A DNA stretch of 64,000 nt, from positions 310,001 through 374,000 of the forward strand of contig JBAIAC010000590.1 in the NCBI GenBank assembly GCA_037349315.1, given 5' to 3'. Shown here piece by piece: positions 1-11,472 of the stretch. The notes under the pieces are model-generated. The model was given only the letters and a program-made list of their open reading frames with translations, ran no database searches and was not told where the DNA came from. How positions within the stretch are numbered: the stretch's first letter is position 1; each line of letters begins with the position of its first letter. The position numbers were made by a program, and so were the translations under genes. Source of the stretch: Chelydra serpentina (lineage: Eukaryota > Chordata > Testudines > Chelydridae).

Positions 1-33
1 CACCCCCACAATCACCCTCACCCTAATCACCCC
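1..33. repeat. C-rich telomere-like tail of the preceding compound unit
   Basis: A short CACCCT/CACCCC-type stretch ends where the AT-rich satellite begins. The same sequence precedes the satellite at 39548-39580, which sets the offset between the two large copies at 39547 bp. Confidence 0.85.
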
Positions 34-3000
34 AAGCTACATCCACGCAATACCTCGCAATGAACAATTCAACCCTGTTCACTGCTACTGCCAAATCTCT
101 ACTGTAATCCACCTCCAAAAATTATTAGAATGTATTGCTTAGATTTTGGTACAGATCTATTGGTTAGAATCACTCACAATGTACAATTTTAGCCTTTTCA
201 CTGCATGTTCCAAAATTTTCCGTGAATCCTCTTATAAACGCCAGTAAAATACGCTGCTGGGCTGCTTCTTCGTGAAAATTCCTCACAAAGAGCATTTCAA
301 TTTTTTCACTGCTACAACTAAATTTCTCCTGGAATCCGCCTCAAAAACCAATTATGCTGCAATGGTGGGCTTTTCGTACCGCTCTCTCCTGGAATCCTCC
401 TCCAAAAGTATTTAAAAGTATTGCTACGATTTTGGTACAGATCCGTTCGTGAGATCTTCACAAAAGATCCTCACAATGTTGAATTCAAACCTTTTCACAG
501 CAAGTTCCCAAATTAACCTGGAATAATCTTAAAAACTCAAGTTAGATGTGATGCTGTGGTTCATGTGCAAATCGATTAGTGAAAATTCCTCACAAAGAGC
601 ATTTCAATTTTTTCACTGCTACAACTGAATTTCTCCTGGAATCCTCCTCCAAAAGCAATTATGCTGTACAGGTTTGCTTTTCGGACAAATCCGTTCGTAA
701 GAATACCTCGCAATGCACAACTCAATGCTGTTCACTGCTCTTGCCAAATCGCTCGTGTAATCCACCTCCAAAACCTATTTTAATGAATTGCTACGACTTT
801 GGTACAGATCCTTTCGTGATAATACCTCACAATGAACAATATAATCCTATACACGGCAAGTTCCATAATTTTCCAGGAATCCTCTTGAAATATGCCAGCT
901 AGATATGCAACGGGGTTTCTTGTACGTGAAAATTACTGAAAAAGAGCATTTCAATTTTTTCACTGCTTCAGCTAAATCTCTCCTGTAATCCAGTTCGAGA
1001 AGATATTTGAATGTACTGCTGCATTTTTGGTAAAATCCTTTCGTAAGAATACCTCAGAATGAACAATTCAATCCTGTTAACAGCACGTTCCAAATTTATC
1101 CTGGTATCCTCTTAAAAAGGCCAGTTAGATGTTCTGCTGTGCTTTTTGTACAGATCGGTTCGTGAAAATTCCTCACAAATATCATTTCTATTTTTTAATT
1201 GCTACAACTAAATATCTCCAGGAAACTTCCAGAAATCAATTAGGCTGCAATGCTTGGCTGTTCGTAATGTAACGCTTGTGAGAATACCTCGTTTTGAATA
1301 ACTGAACCCTGTTCACTGCTACTGCCAAATCTCGCCTGGAATCCGTCTCCAAAATATATATAAGTTTACTGCTGCGATTTTCGTACTGATCCGTTCGTAA
1401 GAATACCTCACTTCGATCAATTCAATCCTGTTAGTGCAAGTTCCAAATTCCTCCCGGAAGCCTCTTTGAAACGCCAGTTCGACGTTCTACTGCGCATTTT
1501 GTATCTATTAGTTTATGAAAATTCCAAAGCATTTCAATTCTTTTCACTGCTACAGATAAATTTCACGTGGAATCCTCCTCCCAAAGCGATTAAGCTGCAC
1601 TGGCTGACTTTTCGAGAAAATCCGTTCGTGAGAATCCCTTACAATGAACAATTCAATCCTGTTAACAGCACGTTCCAAATTTATCCTGGAAGTCTCTTAA
1701 AAAGGCCAGTTAGATGTTCTGCTGCGCTTTTTGTACAGATCGGTTCGTGAAAATTCCTCGCAAAGAGCATTTCAATGTTTTCACTGCTACAACTAAATTT
1801 CTCCTGGAATCATCCTCCAAAAGCAATTATGCTGTAGAGGTTGGCTTTTCGTACAAATCCGTTCGTAAGAATACCTCGCCATTCACAATTCAATCCTGTT
1901 CACTGCTATTGCCAAAGCGCTCCTGTACTCCTACTTCAAAGCCTATTTTAATGAATTCCTACGACGTTGTTATAAATCCGTTCGTGAGACTACATCACTA
2001 TGAACAATTTAATCCTTTACACGGCAAGTTCCATAATTGTCCAGGAATCCTCTTAAAATATGCCAGCTAGATATGCAGCGGGGCTTCTTGTGCGTAAACA
2101 TTACTGAAAAAGAGCATTTCAATTTTTTCACTGCTTCAGCTAAACTTCTCCTAGAATCCTCCTCCAAAAGAATTTAAAAGTACTGCTCGGATTTTGGTAC
2201 AGATCCGTTCGTAAGAATACCACGCAATGAACAATTCAATCCTGTTCACTGCTACATCCAAATCTCTCCTGTAATCCACCTCGAGAAGCTATTTTAATGT
2301 ACTGCTGCATTTTTGGTAAAGATCCTTTCGTAAGAATACCTCAGAATAAACAATTTAATTCTTTTCACGGCAAGTTGCAAATTTATCCTGGAATCCTCTT
2401 AAAAAGGCCAGTTAGATCTTCTGCTGCGCCTTTTGTACAGATCGGTTCGTGAAAATGCCTCACAAAGAGCTTTTAAATTTTTTCACTGCTACATCTAAAT
2501 TTCTCCTGGAATCCTCCACCGAAAGTAATTATGCATCACTGGTGGGCTCGTCGTACAGATCCGTTCGTGGGAATATCTCGCAATGAAAAATTCAAACCTG
2601 TTTACTGCTATTGCCCAATCACTCCTGTAATACACCTAAAAGAGCTATTTAAAGGTAATGCTCCGATTTTGGTCCAGGTTCGTTCGTGAGAATACCTCAC
2701 TACGATCAATTCAATCCTGTTCACTGCAAGTTCCAAATTTCTCCTGGAAACCTCTTGGAAACGTCTGTTAGATCTTCCACTGACCTTTTTGTAGCTATTG
2801 GAGTTTGAAAATTCCTAAAAAGCATTTCATTTCTGTTCACCTCAACAGACGAATTTCACATGGAATCCTGCTCCAAAATCCGTTATGCTGCACTGGTTTG
2901 GCTATTCATACAGTTCTGTATGAATAATTCACTCCTGTTAAGAGCAAGTTCCAAATTTATCATGGAATCCTCTTTAAAAGACCTGTTCGATGTTCTGCTG

Positions 3001-4533
3001 TGCTTTTTGTACAGATCGGTTCGTGAAAATTTCTCACAAAGAGCATTTGAATGTTTTCACTGCTACAACTAAATTTCTCCTGGAATCCTCCTCCAAAAGC
3101 AATTATGCTGCACTGGTTGGCTTTTCTCCAGATCCGTTTGTAAGAATACCTCGCAATGAACAATTCAACCCTGTTCACTGCTACTGCCAAATCTCTCCTG
3201 TAATCCACCTCCATAAGCTATTTGAATATAATGATGCGATTTTGGTACAGCTCCATTCGTAATAATACCTCACAATGAACAATTTAATCGTTTCACTGCA
3301 AGTTCCACATTTATGTTGGAATCCTCTTAAAATACGCCAGTTAGATATGCTGCTGGGCTTCTTGTTCGTGAAAAGTCCTCACAAAGAGCATTTTAATTTT
3401 TTAACTGCTACAACTAAATTCTTCCATTAATGTTCCTAGAAATCAATTAGGCTGCACTGCTTGGCTTTTCCTACTGTTCCTTTTGTGAGAATACCTCTTT
3501 TGCCAATCTCTCCTGTAATACACCTACAAAAGCTATCTAAATGTAATGCTGCCATTTTGGTACAGATCCGTTCGTGAGAATACATAACTACGATCAATTC
3601 AATCCTGTTCAGTGCAAGTTCCAAATTTCTACTGGAAGCCTCTTTGAAACGTCCGTTAACCGTTCTTCTGTGCTTTTTGTATCAATTAGGTGATGAAAAT
3701 TTCAAACAAAGCATTTCAATTCTGGTCACTACTACAGAGAAATTTCACCTGGAATCCTCCTCCCAAAGCCGTTATGCTGCACTGGTTGGCTTTTCGTACA
3801 AATCCGTTCGTGACAATACCTTGCAATGAACAATTCAATCCTGTTAATAGCAAGTTCCAAATATTTCCAGGACTCTTCTTAAAAAGGCCAGTTAGAAGTT
3901 CTGCTGCGCATTTTTTACAGATCGGTTCGTGAAAATTCCTCGCAAAGAGATTTCAATTTTTTCACTGCAACAATTAAATTTCTCCTGGAATCCTCCAGCA
4001 AAAATAATTGAGCTGCACTGGTGGGCTTTTCGTCCACATGCGTTTGTAAGACTCTCTCGCAATCAACAACTCAACCCTGTTCACTGCTACAGCCTAATCT
4101 CTCCTGTTATACACCTACTAAAGCTATGTAAATGTAATGCTGCGATTTTGGTACAGATCCGTTCGTGAGAATACCTTGCTACGATCAATTCTATCCTGTT
4201 CACTGCAAGTTACAAATTTCTCCTGGAAGCCACTTTGAAATGTCCGTTAGATGTTCTACTGCGCTTTTTGTACCTATTAGATTTTCAAAATTCCTCAAAA
4301 AGCATTTCTATTCTGTTCACTGCTACAGACGAATTTCACATGCAATCCTCCTCCAAAAGCCGTTATGATGCACTGGTTGGCTTTAGGTACAGTTCCGTTT
4401 CTCATACCTCGCTATGAATAATGTTCACTGCTACTGCCAAATCGCTCCTGTAATCCACCTCCAAAAGTTTTTTAAAGGAACTGCTTTGAATTTGGTACAG
4501 AGCATTAGCTGTACTGCTGAGCTTCTGGTACAG
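34..4533. repeat. AT-rich ~118-bp satellite, block 1 (~38 monomers)
   Basis: Tandem monomers of 117-119 bp carry recurring phrases such as GATCCGTTCGT, AACAATTCAATCCTGTT, TCTCCTGGAATCCTCC and GCTGCACTGGTTGGC. Several monomer types alternate, for example one with a CACAAAGAGCATTTC core, one with TACCTCGCAATGAACAATTC and one with TACCTCACTACGATCAATTC, which suggests a higher-order arrangement. The block begins and ends at the same monomer phase, near TACAGATCC. The homologous block at 39581 is 589 bp longer, which is five monomers. Short open frames in the block are chance products. I do not recognise the satellite family, and it does not resemble 5S rRNA despite the similar length. Confidence 0.93.
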
Positions 4534-4790
4534 ATTCCCTAGACCCAACCCCCATCCCCATCCTCACTGTAACCCCCACCCCAACAGTCAACCACACCCT
4601 CACCTTCACCCACACCCCCTCCCTTACGATCACCCCCACTCAAACCGCCCATCCCCACACTAAGCCGAACCCTCACCCCCAACCGCACACTCACTGCAAC
4701 CCACACCCCGCCCCTCACCCTCACCCTCACCCCCGCCCTCACCACCACCCTCACGCCCAACCCGACGCCCACCCTCACCCTCACTATCCC
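4534..4790 (-). repeat. Telomere-like degenerate hexamers, C-rich on + strand
   Basis: A degenerate CACCCT/CACCCC array follows the satellite directly. It is not pure slippage: its landmarks (the GGGGTGTGGGTTG complement, AAACCG, CCCACACC) recur at 29921-30316 after the second satellite block. Strand is given for the G-rich (TGAGGG) strand. Confidence 0.9.
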
Positions 4791-7627
4791 AGGGTGAGGG
4801 TGGGGGTGAGGTTGTGCATTATGGTGAGGGTGGGGGTGGGGGTGAATGTTAGCGTGAGACTAGGGGGTTGAGGGTGGGGTGGGGGTGATGTTGGGGGAGA
4901 GGATGAGGGTTGGGTTGGGATTGAGGGTGGGGGGTGGGGGTTCTGGTGCGGGAGAGGCTGAGGGTGATGGTTACAGTTAGGTTTAGGGTTAGGATCAGAG
5001 TGAGGGTGAGGTGGGGGTGAGGTTGGGGTGGGGGTAGGAGTTGGGATTAGGGTGGGGGTGAGGGTGGGTGTGGTGGTTAGGGTGAGGGTGAGGTTGGTGG
5101 TGGACGTGTGGGTCGGGGTAGGGTGACTGTGGGGGAGATGGTGGGGGTGGGGAAGCGTGAGTGTGAGACTGGGGGGTGGGGTAGAGGGTGAAGGTTAGGG
5201 TGAGGGTGGGGGAGAGGGAGGGGGTGGGGGGTGTGGGTGAAGGTTAGAGAGAGGGAGAGTATGGGGGTGGGGTGTGGGGTGGGGATGAGTGTGGAGGGTG
5301 AGGGTGAAGGTGCGCGTGAGTGTGAGGGTGGGGGTGGATGTGTGGTTGGGCTCAGGGTTGAGGGCGAGCGTGGGGTGAGGGTGAGGATGAGGGTGACGGT
5401 GAGGAGGCGGGTAGGCGTGATGGTGAGGATGAGAAGGAGGGTGGGGGTGGGGGTCGGGTTGCGGGTGAGGGCGAGGATGGGGGTGGGATGGGGTGAGGGT
5501 GAGTGTGGGAGTGGGGGGTGGGGTTGAAGTTGAGGGTGAGGGTGGGGGTGGTGTGGGGGTGAAGGTGGGGGTGAGGGAGAGGGTGAGGGTGAGGTTTGGG
5601 GTGTGAGTGAGGGTAAGGGTGTGAGTGGGGAGTGAATGTGAGCGTAGGGTTGGGGGTGGGGGTGTGCGTGGGCGTCGGTTTTGTGGTTGAGGGTGCGGGT
5701 GATTGTGGGGGTTGAGGTAAGGGTGAGGGTGATGGTGAGCTTCGGGGGTGAGGGAGGGGGTGCGTGTGAGGGTGAGGGTGATGGTAGAGTTGGGTTTGGA
5801 GTGACGGTGAGGGTGGCGGTGGGGTTGGGGGTTGGGTTGAGGGTGGGGGTGGGAGTGGGGCTGAGGGTCAGGGTGGGAGTGGGGGTGGGGGTTGGGGTGA
5901 GGGTGAGGGAGAGGGTGGGATGGGGTTGGCAGTAAGGTGGAGGGTGAGGGTGGGTGTGAGGGTGAGGGTGATGGTGAGGGTGGGTTTGGGAGTTAGGGTT
6001 AGCGTGAGGGTGAGGGTGGGGTGGGAGTGGGGGTGGGGTTTGGGGTGAGGGTGAGGGTGGGGGTGGGTTTGGGGTGAGGGCGATGGTGGGGGGAGGGTGA
6101 AGATGAGGGTGAGGAGGAGGCTGAGAGTGGTGGTCGGGGTGAGGGTGAGGGTCAGTCTGGGGGTGAGGGTGGTGGGGGTGGGGTGGGGGTGAGCGGGGAG
6201 GGTTCAGGCGAGGGTGAGGGTGGGGGGTGGGGGTGAGAGTGAGTGTAAGGGTGGAGGTGTGCGTGGTTGTGGGTGTGGTTGTGGATGAGGGTGAGGAAGA
6301 TTGTGGGGGTTGGGGTAAGGGTGAGGGTGATGGTGAGGTTGGGGTTGGGGTGGGGGGGGTGAGGGTGATGGTGAGGTGGGGTTTGTGTGACGGTGAGGGT
6401 GAGGGTGGGGGGTGTGTTTTGGGGTGAGGTTGTGGGCGAGGGTGAGGGTTAGGATTAGGATGAGGGTGAGGGTGGGTGAGGGGTGGGTTTTGGTTAGGGT
6501 GAGGATTACGGAGTTGCGGGGTTTAGGGTGAGGGTGAGGGTGGTGGTGGGGGTGAGGGTGAGTATGAGGGTGATCGTCAGGGTGGGGTGGGGTGGGGGTG
6601 GGAGTGGGGATGAGGGTGAGGGTGAGCGTAAGGGTGGGGGTGGCAGTGGGGGTGAGGGTGAGAAGTGGGGTTGCAGGTGAGGGAGTGGGTGAGGGTGGGG
6701 GTGAGGGTGACGATGAGTGTGGGGGTAAGGGTGAGCGTGACGGTGAACATCGGGGCTGGGGGTGAGGGTGAGGGTGAGGGTTAGGGCGATGGTGGGGTGA
6801 GGGTGAGAGTGGGGTTGCAGGTGAGGGTAGGGGTGAGGTGACGATGAGTGTGGGGGTAAGGGTGAGCGTGACGGTGAACATCGGGATGGGGGTGAGGGTG
6901 AGGGTGAGGGCGATGGTGGGGGTGAGGGTGAAGATGTGGGTGAGGAGGAGGATGAGAGTGGTGGTCGGGGTGAGGGTGAGGGTCAGTCTGGGGTGAGGGT
7001 GGGGGTTGGGGTGGGGGTGAGCGGGGAGGGTTAAGCGAGGGTGAGGGTGAGGTGGGGGTGGGGTTCGCGGTAGGGTGAGGGTGAGGGTGGTGGTGGAGTG
7101 GGGTGAGGGTGAGGGTGAGAGTGGAGGTGGGGGGTGGGGGTGAGGGTGGGGGTGAGGGTGTGGGTGAGGCCTGAGGGTGGGGGTGCGGTGGGGGAGGGCG
7201 TGTGGGTGAGTTTGAGTGTGGGGGAGTGGGGGTGGAGGTGAGGGTGGGTTGGGGGTGGGTGTGAGGGTGATGGTGATGGTGGGCTTGGGGGTGGGTGGGG
7301 GCAGGGGTTGCGGTTAGGGTTAGGGTGAGGGTGGGTATGGGGGTCAGGGTGAGGGTGAGGGTGAGGGTGAGGGTGGGAGGTGGGGGTGGGGTGAGGGTGT
7401 GGGTGAGGCTGAGGGTGGGGGTGCGGTGGGGGAGGGCGTGTGGGTGAGTTTGAGTGTGGGGGGAGTGGGGATGGAGGTGAGGGTGAGGGTGGGGTTGGGG
7501 GTGGGTTTGAGGGTGATGGTGATGGTGGGCTTGGGGGTTAGGGTGAAGGTGTGGGTGAGGGTGAGCATGAGGGTGGGGGTGGGGGGCGGTTGGGGTGAGG
7601 GTGCGTGTGGAGGTCGGGCTTGGGGTA
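4791..7627 (+). repeat. Telomere-like degenerate hexamers, G-rich on + strand
   Basis: The array is TGAGGG/TGGGGG/TTAGGG-type hexamers. TGAGGG differs by one base from the vertebrate telomere hexamer and is a known variant of proximal human telomeres. GGGTGAGGGTGAGGGTGAGG-like runs fit the G-quadruplex consensus throughout. The block starts at a short palindrome around 4789 (CCCTCAC...TATCCCAGGGTGAGGG) and ends at GGGGTAACCACC. The same switch-to-switch segment recurs at 44928-47757, and in shortened form at 30317-31710. Confidence 0.9.
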
Positions 7628-7731
7628 ACCACCACCACCCCCACCCGCACCCTCACCCTCACCCTCACCCTGACCCCCATACCCACCCTCACCCTAACCC
7701 TAACCGCAACCCCCGCCCCCACCCACCCCCA
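7288..7731. repeat. Inverted repeat centred on the G-to-C strand switch
   Basis: The G-rich arm at 7288-7370 is the near-exact reverse complement of the C-rich arm at 7650-7731. Both carry the same irregular order: GTGGGTGGGGGC, GGGGTTGCGGTTAGGG, GGTGGGTATGGGGGTCAGGG. The spacer is about 280 bp and contains GGTAACC. The irregular landmarks show true inverted homology and not just hexamer complementarity. The same structure is present near 47418-47860. Confidence 0.85.
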
Positions 7732-10700
7732 CCGTCACCCTCACGCTCACCCCACCCCCACCCTCACCACCACTCTCACCCTCACCCTAACACTAACCGT
7801 CACCCTCACCCTCACCCCAAACCCCACCCCCACCCTCACGCTCACCCCCACTCCCACCCTGACCCCCATCCTCACCCTCACCCTCGCCCTCACCTTTACC
7901 CTAACCCCCAAGTTCAATGTCACCATCATCCTCAACCGCACCACACCCTCACCCTCACGCTCTCTCCCACCCCACCCTCACCCTCAACCTCACCCTGACC
8001 CCAAACCCTACCCTCGCCCTCACCCTCACCCTCACCCCCAGCCTGATGCTAACCCTCACCCTTACCCCCACCGTCATCCCCATCCTCACCCACACCCTCA
8101 CCCTCATCCCCACCTCAACATCACTCTGACCCCCACTCCGAACCCCACCCTCACCCTCAACCTCAACCCTACCCCTAACCCCAATCCCACCCCCACCCTC
8201 ACCCTCACTCCAAACCCCACCCGCACCACGACCCTCACCCTCACCCGCACCCCACCCCCACCCGCAACCTCAACCTCACCATCACCCTTACACCAAACCC
8301 ACAATCACCCTCAACCTCAACCACAAAATCACGCCCACGCACAACTCCACCCCCACCCCAAACCTTACGCTCACCCTCACCCCCACTCCCACCCTAACCC
8401 CACTCACACCCCACCCCCACCCTCACCCTTACCCTCACCCTCACTCTAACCCCAAGCCCACCGTCACCATCACCCTCACCCCGACCACCACCACCACCCT
8501 CACCCTCCCCATCCCCCCATCCCGTCCCCACATTCACCCGCACCCCCACCCCATCCCCACCCTCACCCTCACCACGACCCCCACCGCCACCCTCCTCCTC
8601 ACACTCAGGCTCATCCCACACCCACCCCCACCCTCGCCCTCACACTCAACCTCACCCAAACCCTCATCCTCAACCCTACCCCCAACCCCACCGTAACCCC
8701 CACCCTCACCCTCACCCCCACCAACCCTCACCTTCATTCCCAGACTCACCCTCACCCTCACCCTAACCTTCACCCTCATCCCCACCCCCACCCTCACCCT
8801 CACCCCCACCACCACAGCCACCCTCACCCTAACCCCGACCCACACCCCCAACCCTACACCCACGCTCACCCTCACACTCAAACTCACCCTCACTTCTACC
8901 TCCACCCCCACTCCCACCCTGACCCTCACCTCCACACCCACCCTCACCCTCACCTCTTCCCAACCCCCAACCTCAACCCAACCCCCAAATTCACCCTCAC
9001 CACCACCCGAACCCCACCCTCATCATCACCCTCAGCCTCAACCGCACCCCCACCCCCCAACTCACCATCAGCGTCAGCCTTACCTCATCCCCCTCAATCA
9101 CCCTCACCCTCACCCACAAACTCATACCCAGGACCAAGCACACCCCCAACCCCACCCCCACACTTACGCTCACCCTCATCTCCACCCCCACTCTCACCCT
9201 CATCCTCCACTCACACCTCAACCACCACCCTGACCCCATCCCCCACCCCAACCCTAACCCTCTCCCTCACCCTCACCACCACCCCCACCCCAACCTCACC
9301 CTCACAGTAACTTCCACTCCCACCCTCACCCTAACCCCAACCCCCACCGCCACCCCACCCCACCCTCACTCTCACCCTCAGCCACACCCTAACCCTAACC
9401 CTAACCCTAACCCTAACACTCACCCTCATCCTCACACACACCAAACCCCCACCCCCACACTCACCCTCACCTTAAACCCCAAGCCAACGATCACCATCAC
9501 CCTCACCACCACCTCCACCCCCACCCTCACTCTCACCCCACACCCTCACCCTCACCCCTCACCCCCCACCCCCACCAACCCTCACCTTCAACCCCAAACC
9601 CACCCTCACCCTCACCCCGACCCCCACCCTCCTCCTCCCCTCACACTGATCCTCACCCGCAACCCAACCCTCTGCTAACCATCACCCTCACCCTCTCCCT
9701 TACCCCCACCCTCACCCCCACCCTCACCATCACCCTCACCCCCACTCCCACCCTCACCCTCACCATCACCCTCATCCTCAACACTACCCTCAACCCAACC
9801 CCCACCCCCACCTTCAACTCACCCACCCCCACCCACATCCCCACCGTCACCCTCACCCCCAGATTCACCTTCACCCTAAGCCTCACCCTCACCCCACTCC
9901 CACCTTCACCCTCACCCTCACCCTCAACCCCCAGCCCAACGCCCGCACTCTCCCCCACCCTCACCCTCATCTTAATTCCAACCCAAACCCCCACCCTCAC
10001 CCAGACCCTCACTCCACTCGCACAATCACCCTCAATCTCACCCTCACCCCCACCCCCACCCAAATCCCCACCCTCACCCTAAACCAAAAACCCCACCATA
10101 ACCCTCACACTCAACCTCACCCCCAGCCCCAGCCGCACCCTCACCCTCACCCTCACCCCGACCCCACCCCACCCTCCTCCTCACCCTCACCTCCACCATC
10201 ACACCCACACTCACCCCCACCCCCACTCCCACCCCCACTCCCCACCCTCACCCTCACCATCACCCTCATCCTCAACACTACCCTGAAACCAACCCGCAAC
10301 CCCACCCTCACACTCACCCTCATCCACACCCTCACCCTCACCCCCACCCTCACCCCCAGATTCACCTTCACCCTAAGCCTTACCCTCACCCCACTGCCAC
10401 CCTCACCTTCACCCTCACCCTCGACCCCAACCCAACGCCCGCACTCTCCCCCACCCTCACCCTCATCTTAATTCCAACCCAAACCCCCACCCTCACCCAG
10501 ACCCTCACTCCCACTCGCACAATCACCCTCAATCTCACCCTCACCCCCACCCCCACCCAAATCCCCACCCTCACCCTAAACCAAAACCCCACCATAACCC
10601 TCACACTCAACCTCACCCCCAGCCCCAGCGCACCCTCACCCTCACCCTCACCCCGACCCCACCCCACCCTCCTCCTCACCCTCACCCCCACCCCCACTCC

Positions 10701-11433
10701 CACCCCCACTCCCACCCTCACCCCACCATCACCCTCATCCTCAACACTACCCTGAAACCACCCCACAACCCCACCCTCACACTCACCCTCATCCACACCC
10801 TCACCCTCACCCCCACCCTCACCCCCAGATTCACCTTCACCCTAAGCCTTACCCTCACCCCACTGCCACCCTCACCTTCACCCTTACCCTCACCCCAACC
10901 CAATGCCCGCCCTCTCCCCCACCCTCACCCTCATCCTAATCCCGACCCAAACCCCCACCCTCCCCCTCCCCCTCCCCCTAAACCAAAACCCCACCATAAC
11001 CTTCACACTCAACCTACACCCAGCCCCAGCTGCACCCTCACCCTCACCCCGACCCCACCCCACCCTCCTCCTCACCCTCACCCTCACCTCCACCCCCACC
11101 ATCACTCTCAGCCACACCCTCACCCCGAGACTGACGCTCACCATCACCGTCTCCCTTACCCCCACCCTCACCCTCACCCTCACCCTCAACCCCAGCCCAA
11201 CGCCCGCACTCTCCCCCACCCTCACCCTCATCTTAATTCCAACCCAAACCCCCACCCTCACCCAGACCCTCACTCCCACTCGCACAATCACCCTCAATCT
11301 CACCCTCACCCCCACCCCCACCCAAAATCCCCACCCTCACCCTAAACCAAAACCCCACCATAAACGTCACACTCAACCTCACACCCAGCCCCAGCTGCAC
11401 CCTCACCCTCACCCTTACCCCAACCCCCAAAAT
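7628..11433 (-). repeat. Telomere-like degenerate hexamers, C-rich on + strand
   Basis: A degenerate CCCTCA/CCCCCA array. In its last 1.5 kb a phrase beginning GCCCGCACTCTCCCCCACCC (or a near variant) recurs at 9941, 10438, 10905 and 11202, so this part grew by duplication of 300-500-bp modules. The array is cut abruptly at AAAATCGCC by the retrotransposon remnant, without that element's 5' LTR. Open frames here encode only Thr-Leu or Pro-His repeats and are not genes. Confidence 0.9.
9387..9416 (-). repeat. Perfect telomeric tract, five CCCTAA hexamers
   Basis: Five uninterrupted CCCTAA hexamers lie inside the degenerate array. This is the longest perfect vertebrate-type telomere run I found. 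The corresponding stretch of about 360 bp is missing in unit 3, where CACCCTCACC joins directly to the TTAAACCCCAAGCC landmark near 49235. Confidence 0.92.
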
Positions 11434-11472
11434 CGCCAAGACCGCACAGGCCTGAGAGTGGCCAACAGGAAG

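Noticed and set aside
579..902. Open frames in the AT-rich satellite with similar proteins (for example containing KEHFNFFTATTEFLLESSSK)
   Set aside because: The similarity comes from the satellite monomer itself. The frames start and stop by chance, and 118 bp is not a multiple of three.
34..4533. 5S rRNA gene cluster, suggested by the ~118-bp period
   Set aside because: No resemblance to 5S sequence or its internal promoter boxes; composition is far too AT-rich.
7595..8449. Long open frames in telomere-like DNA (also at 6781-7722, 23639-24373, 25766-27031, 36882-38246, 47725-48531 and others)
   Set aside because: Their composition is only Thr/Leu/Pro, Pro/His or Val/Arg/Gly; they exist in several frames and both strands of the same hexamers, and are explained by the 6-bp period.
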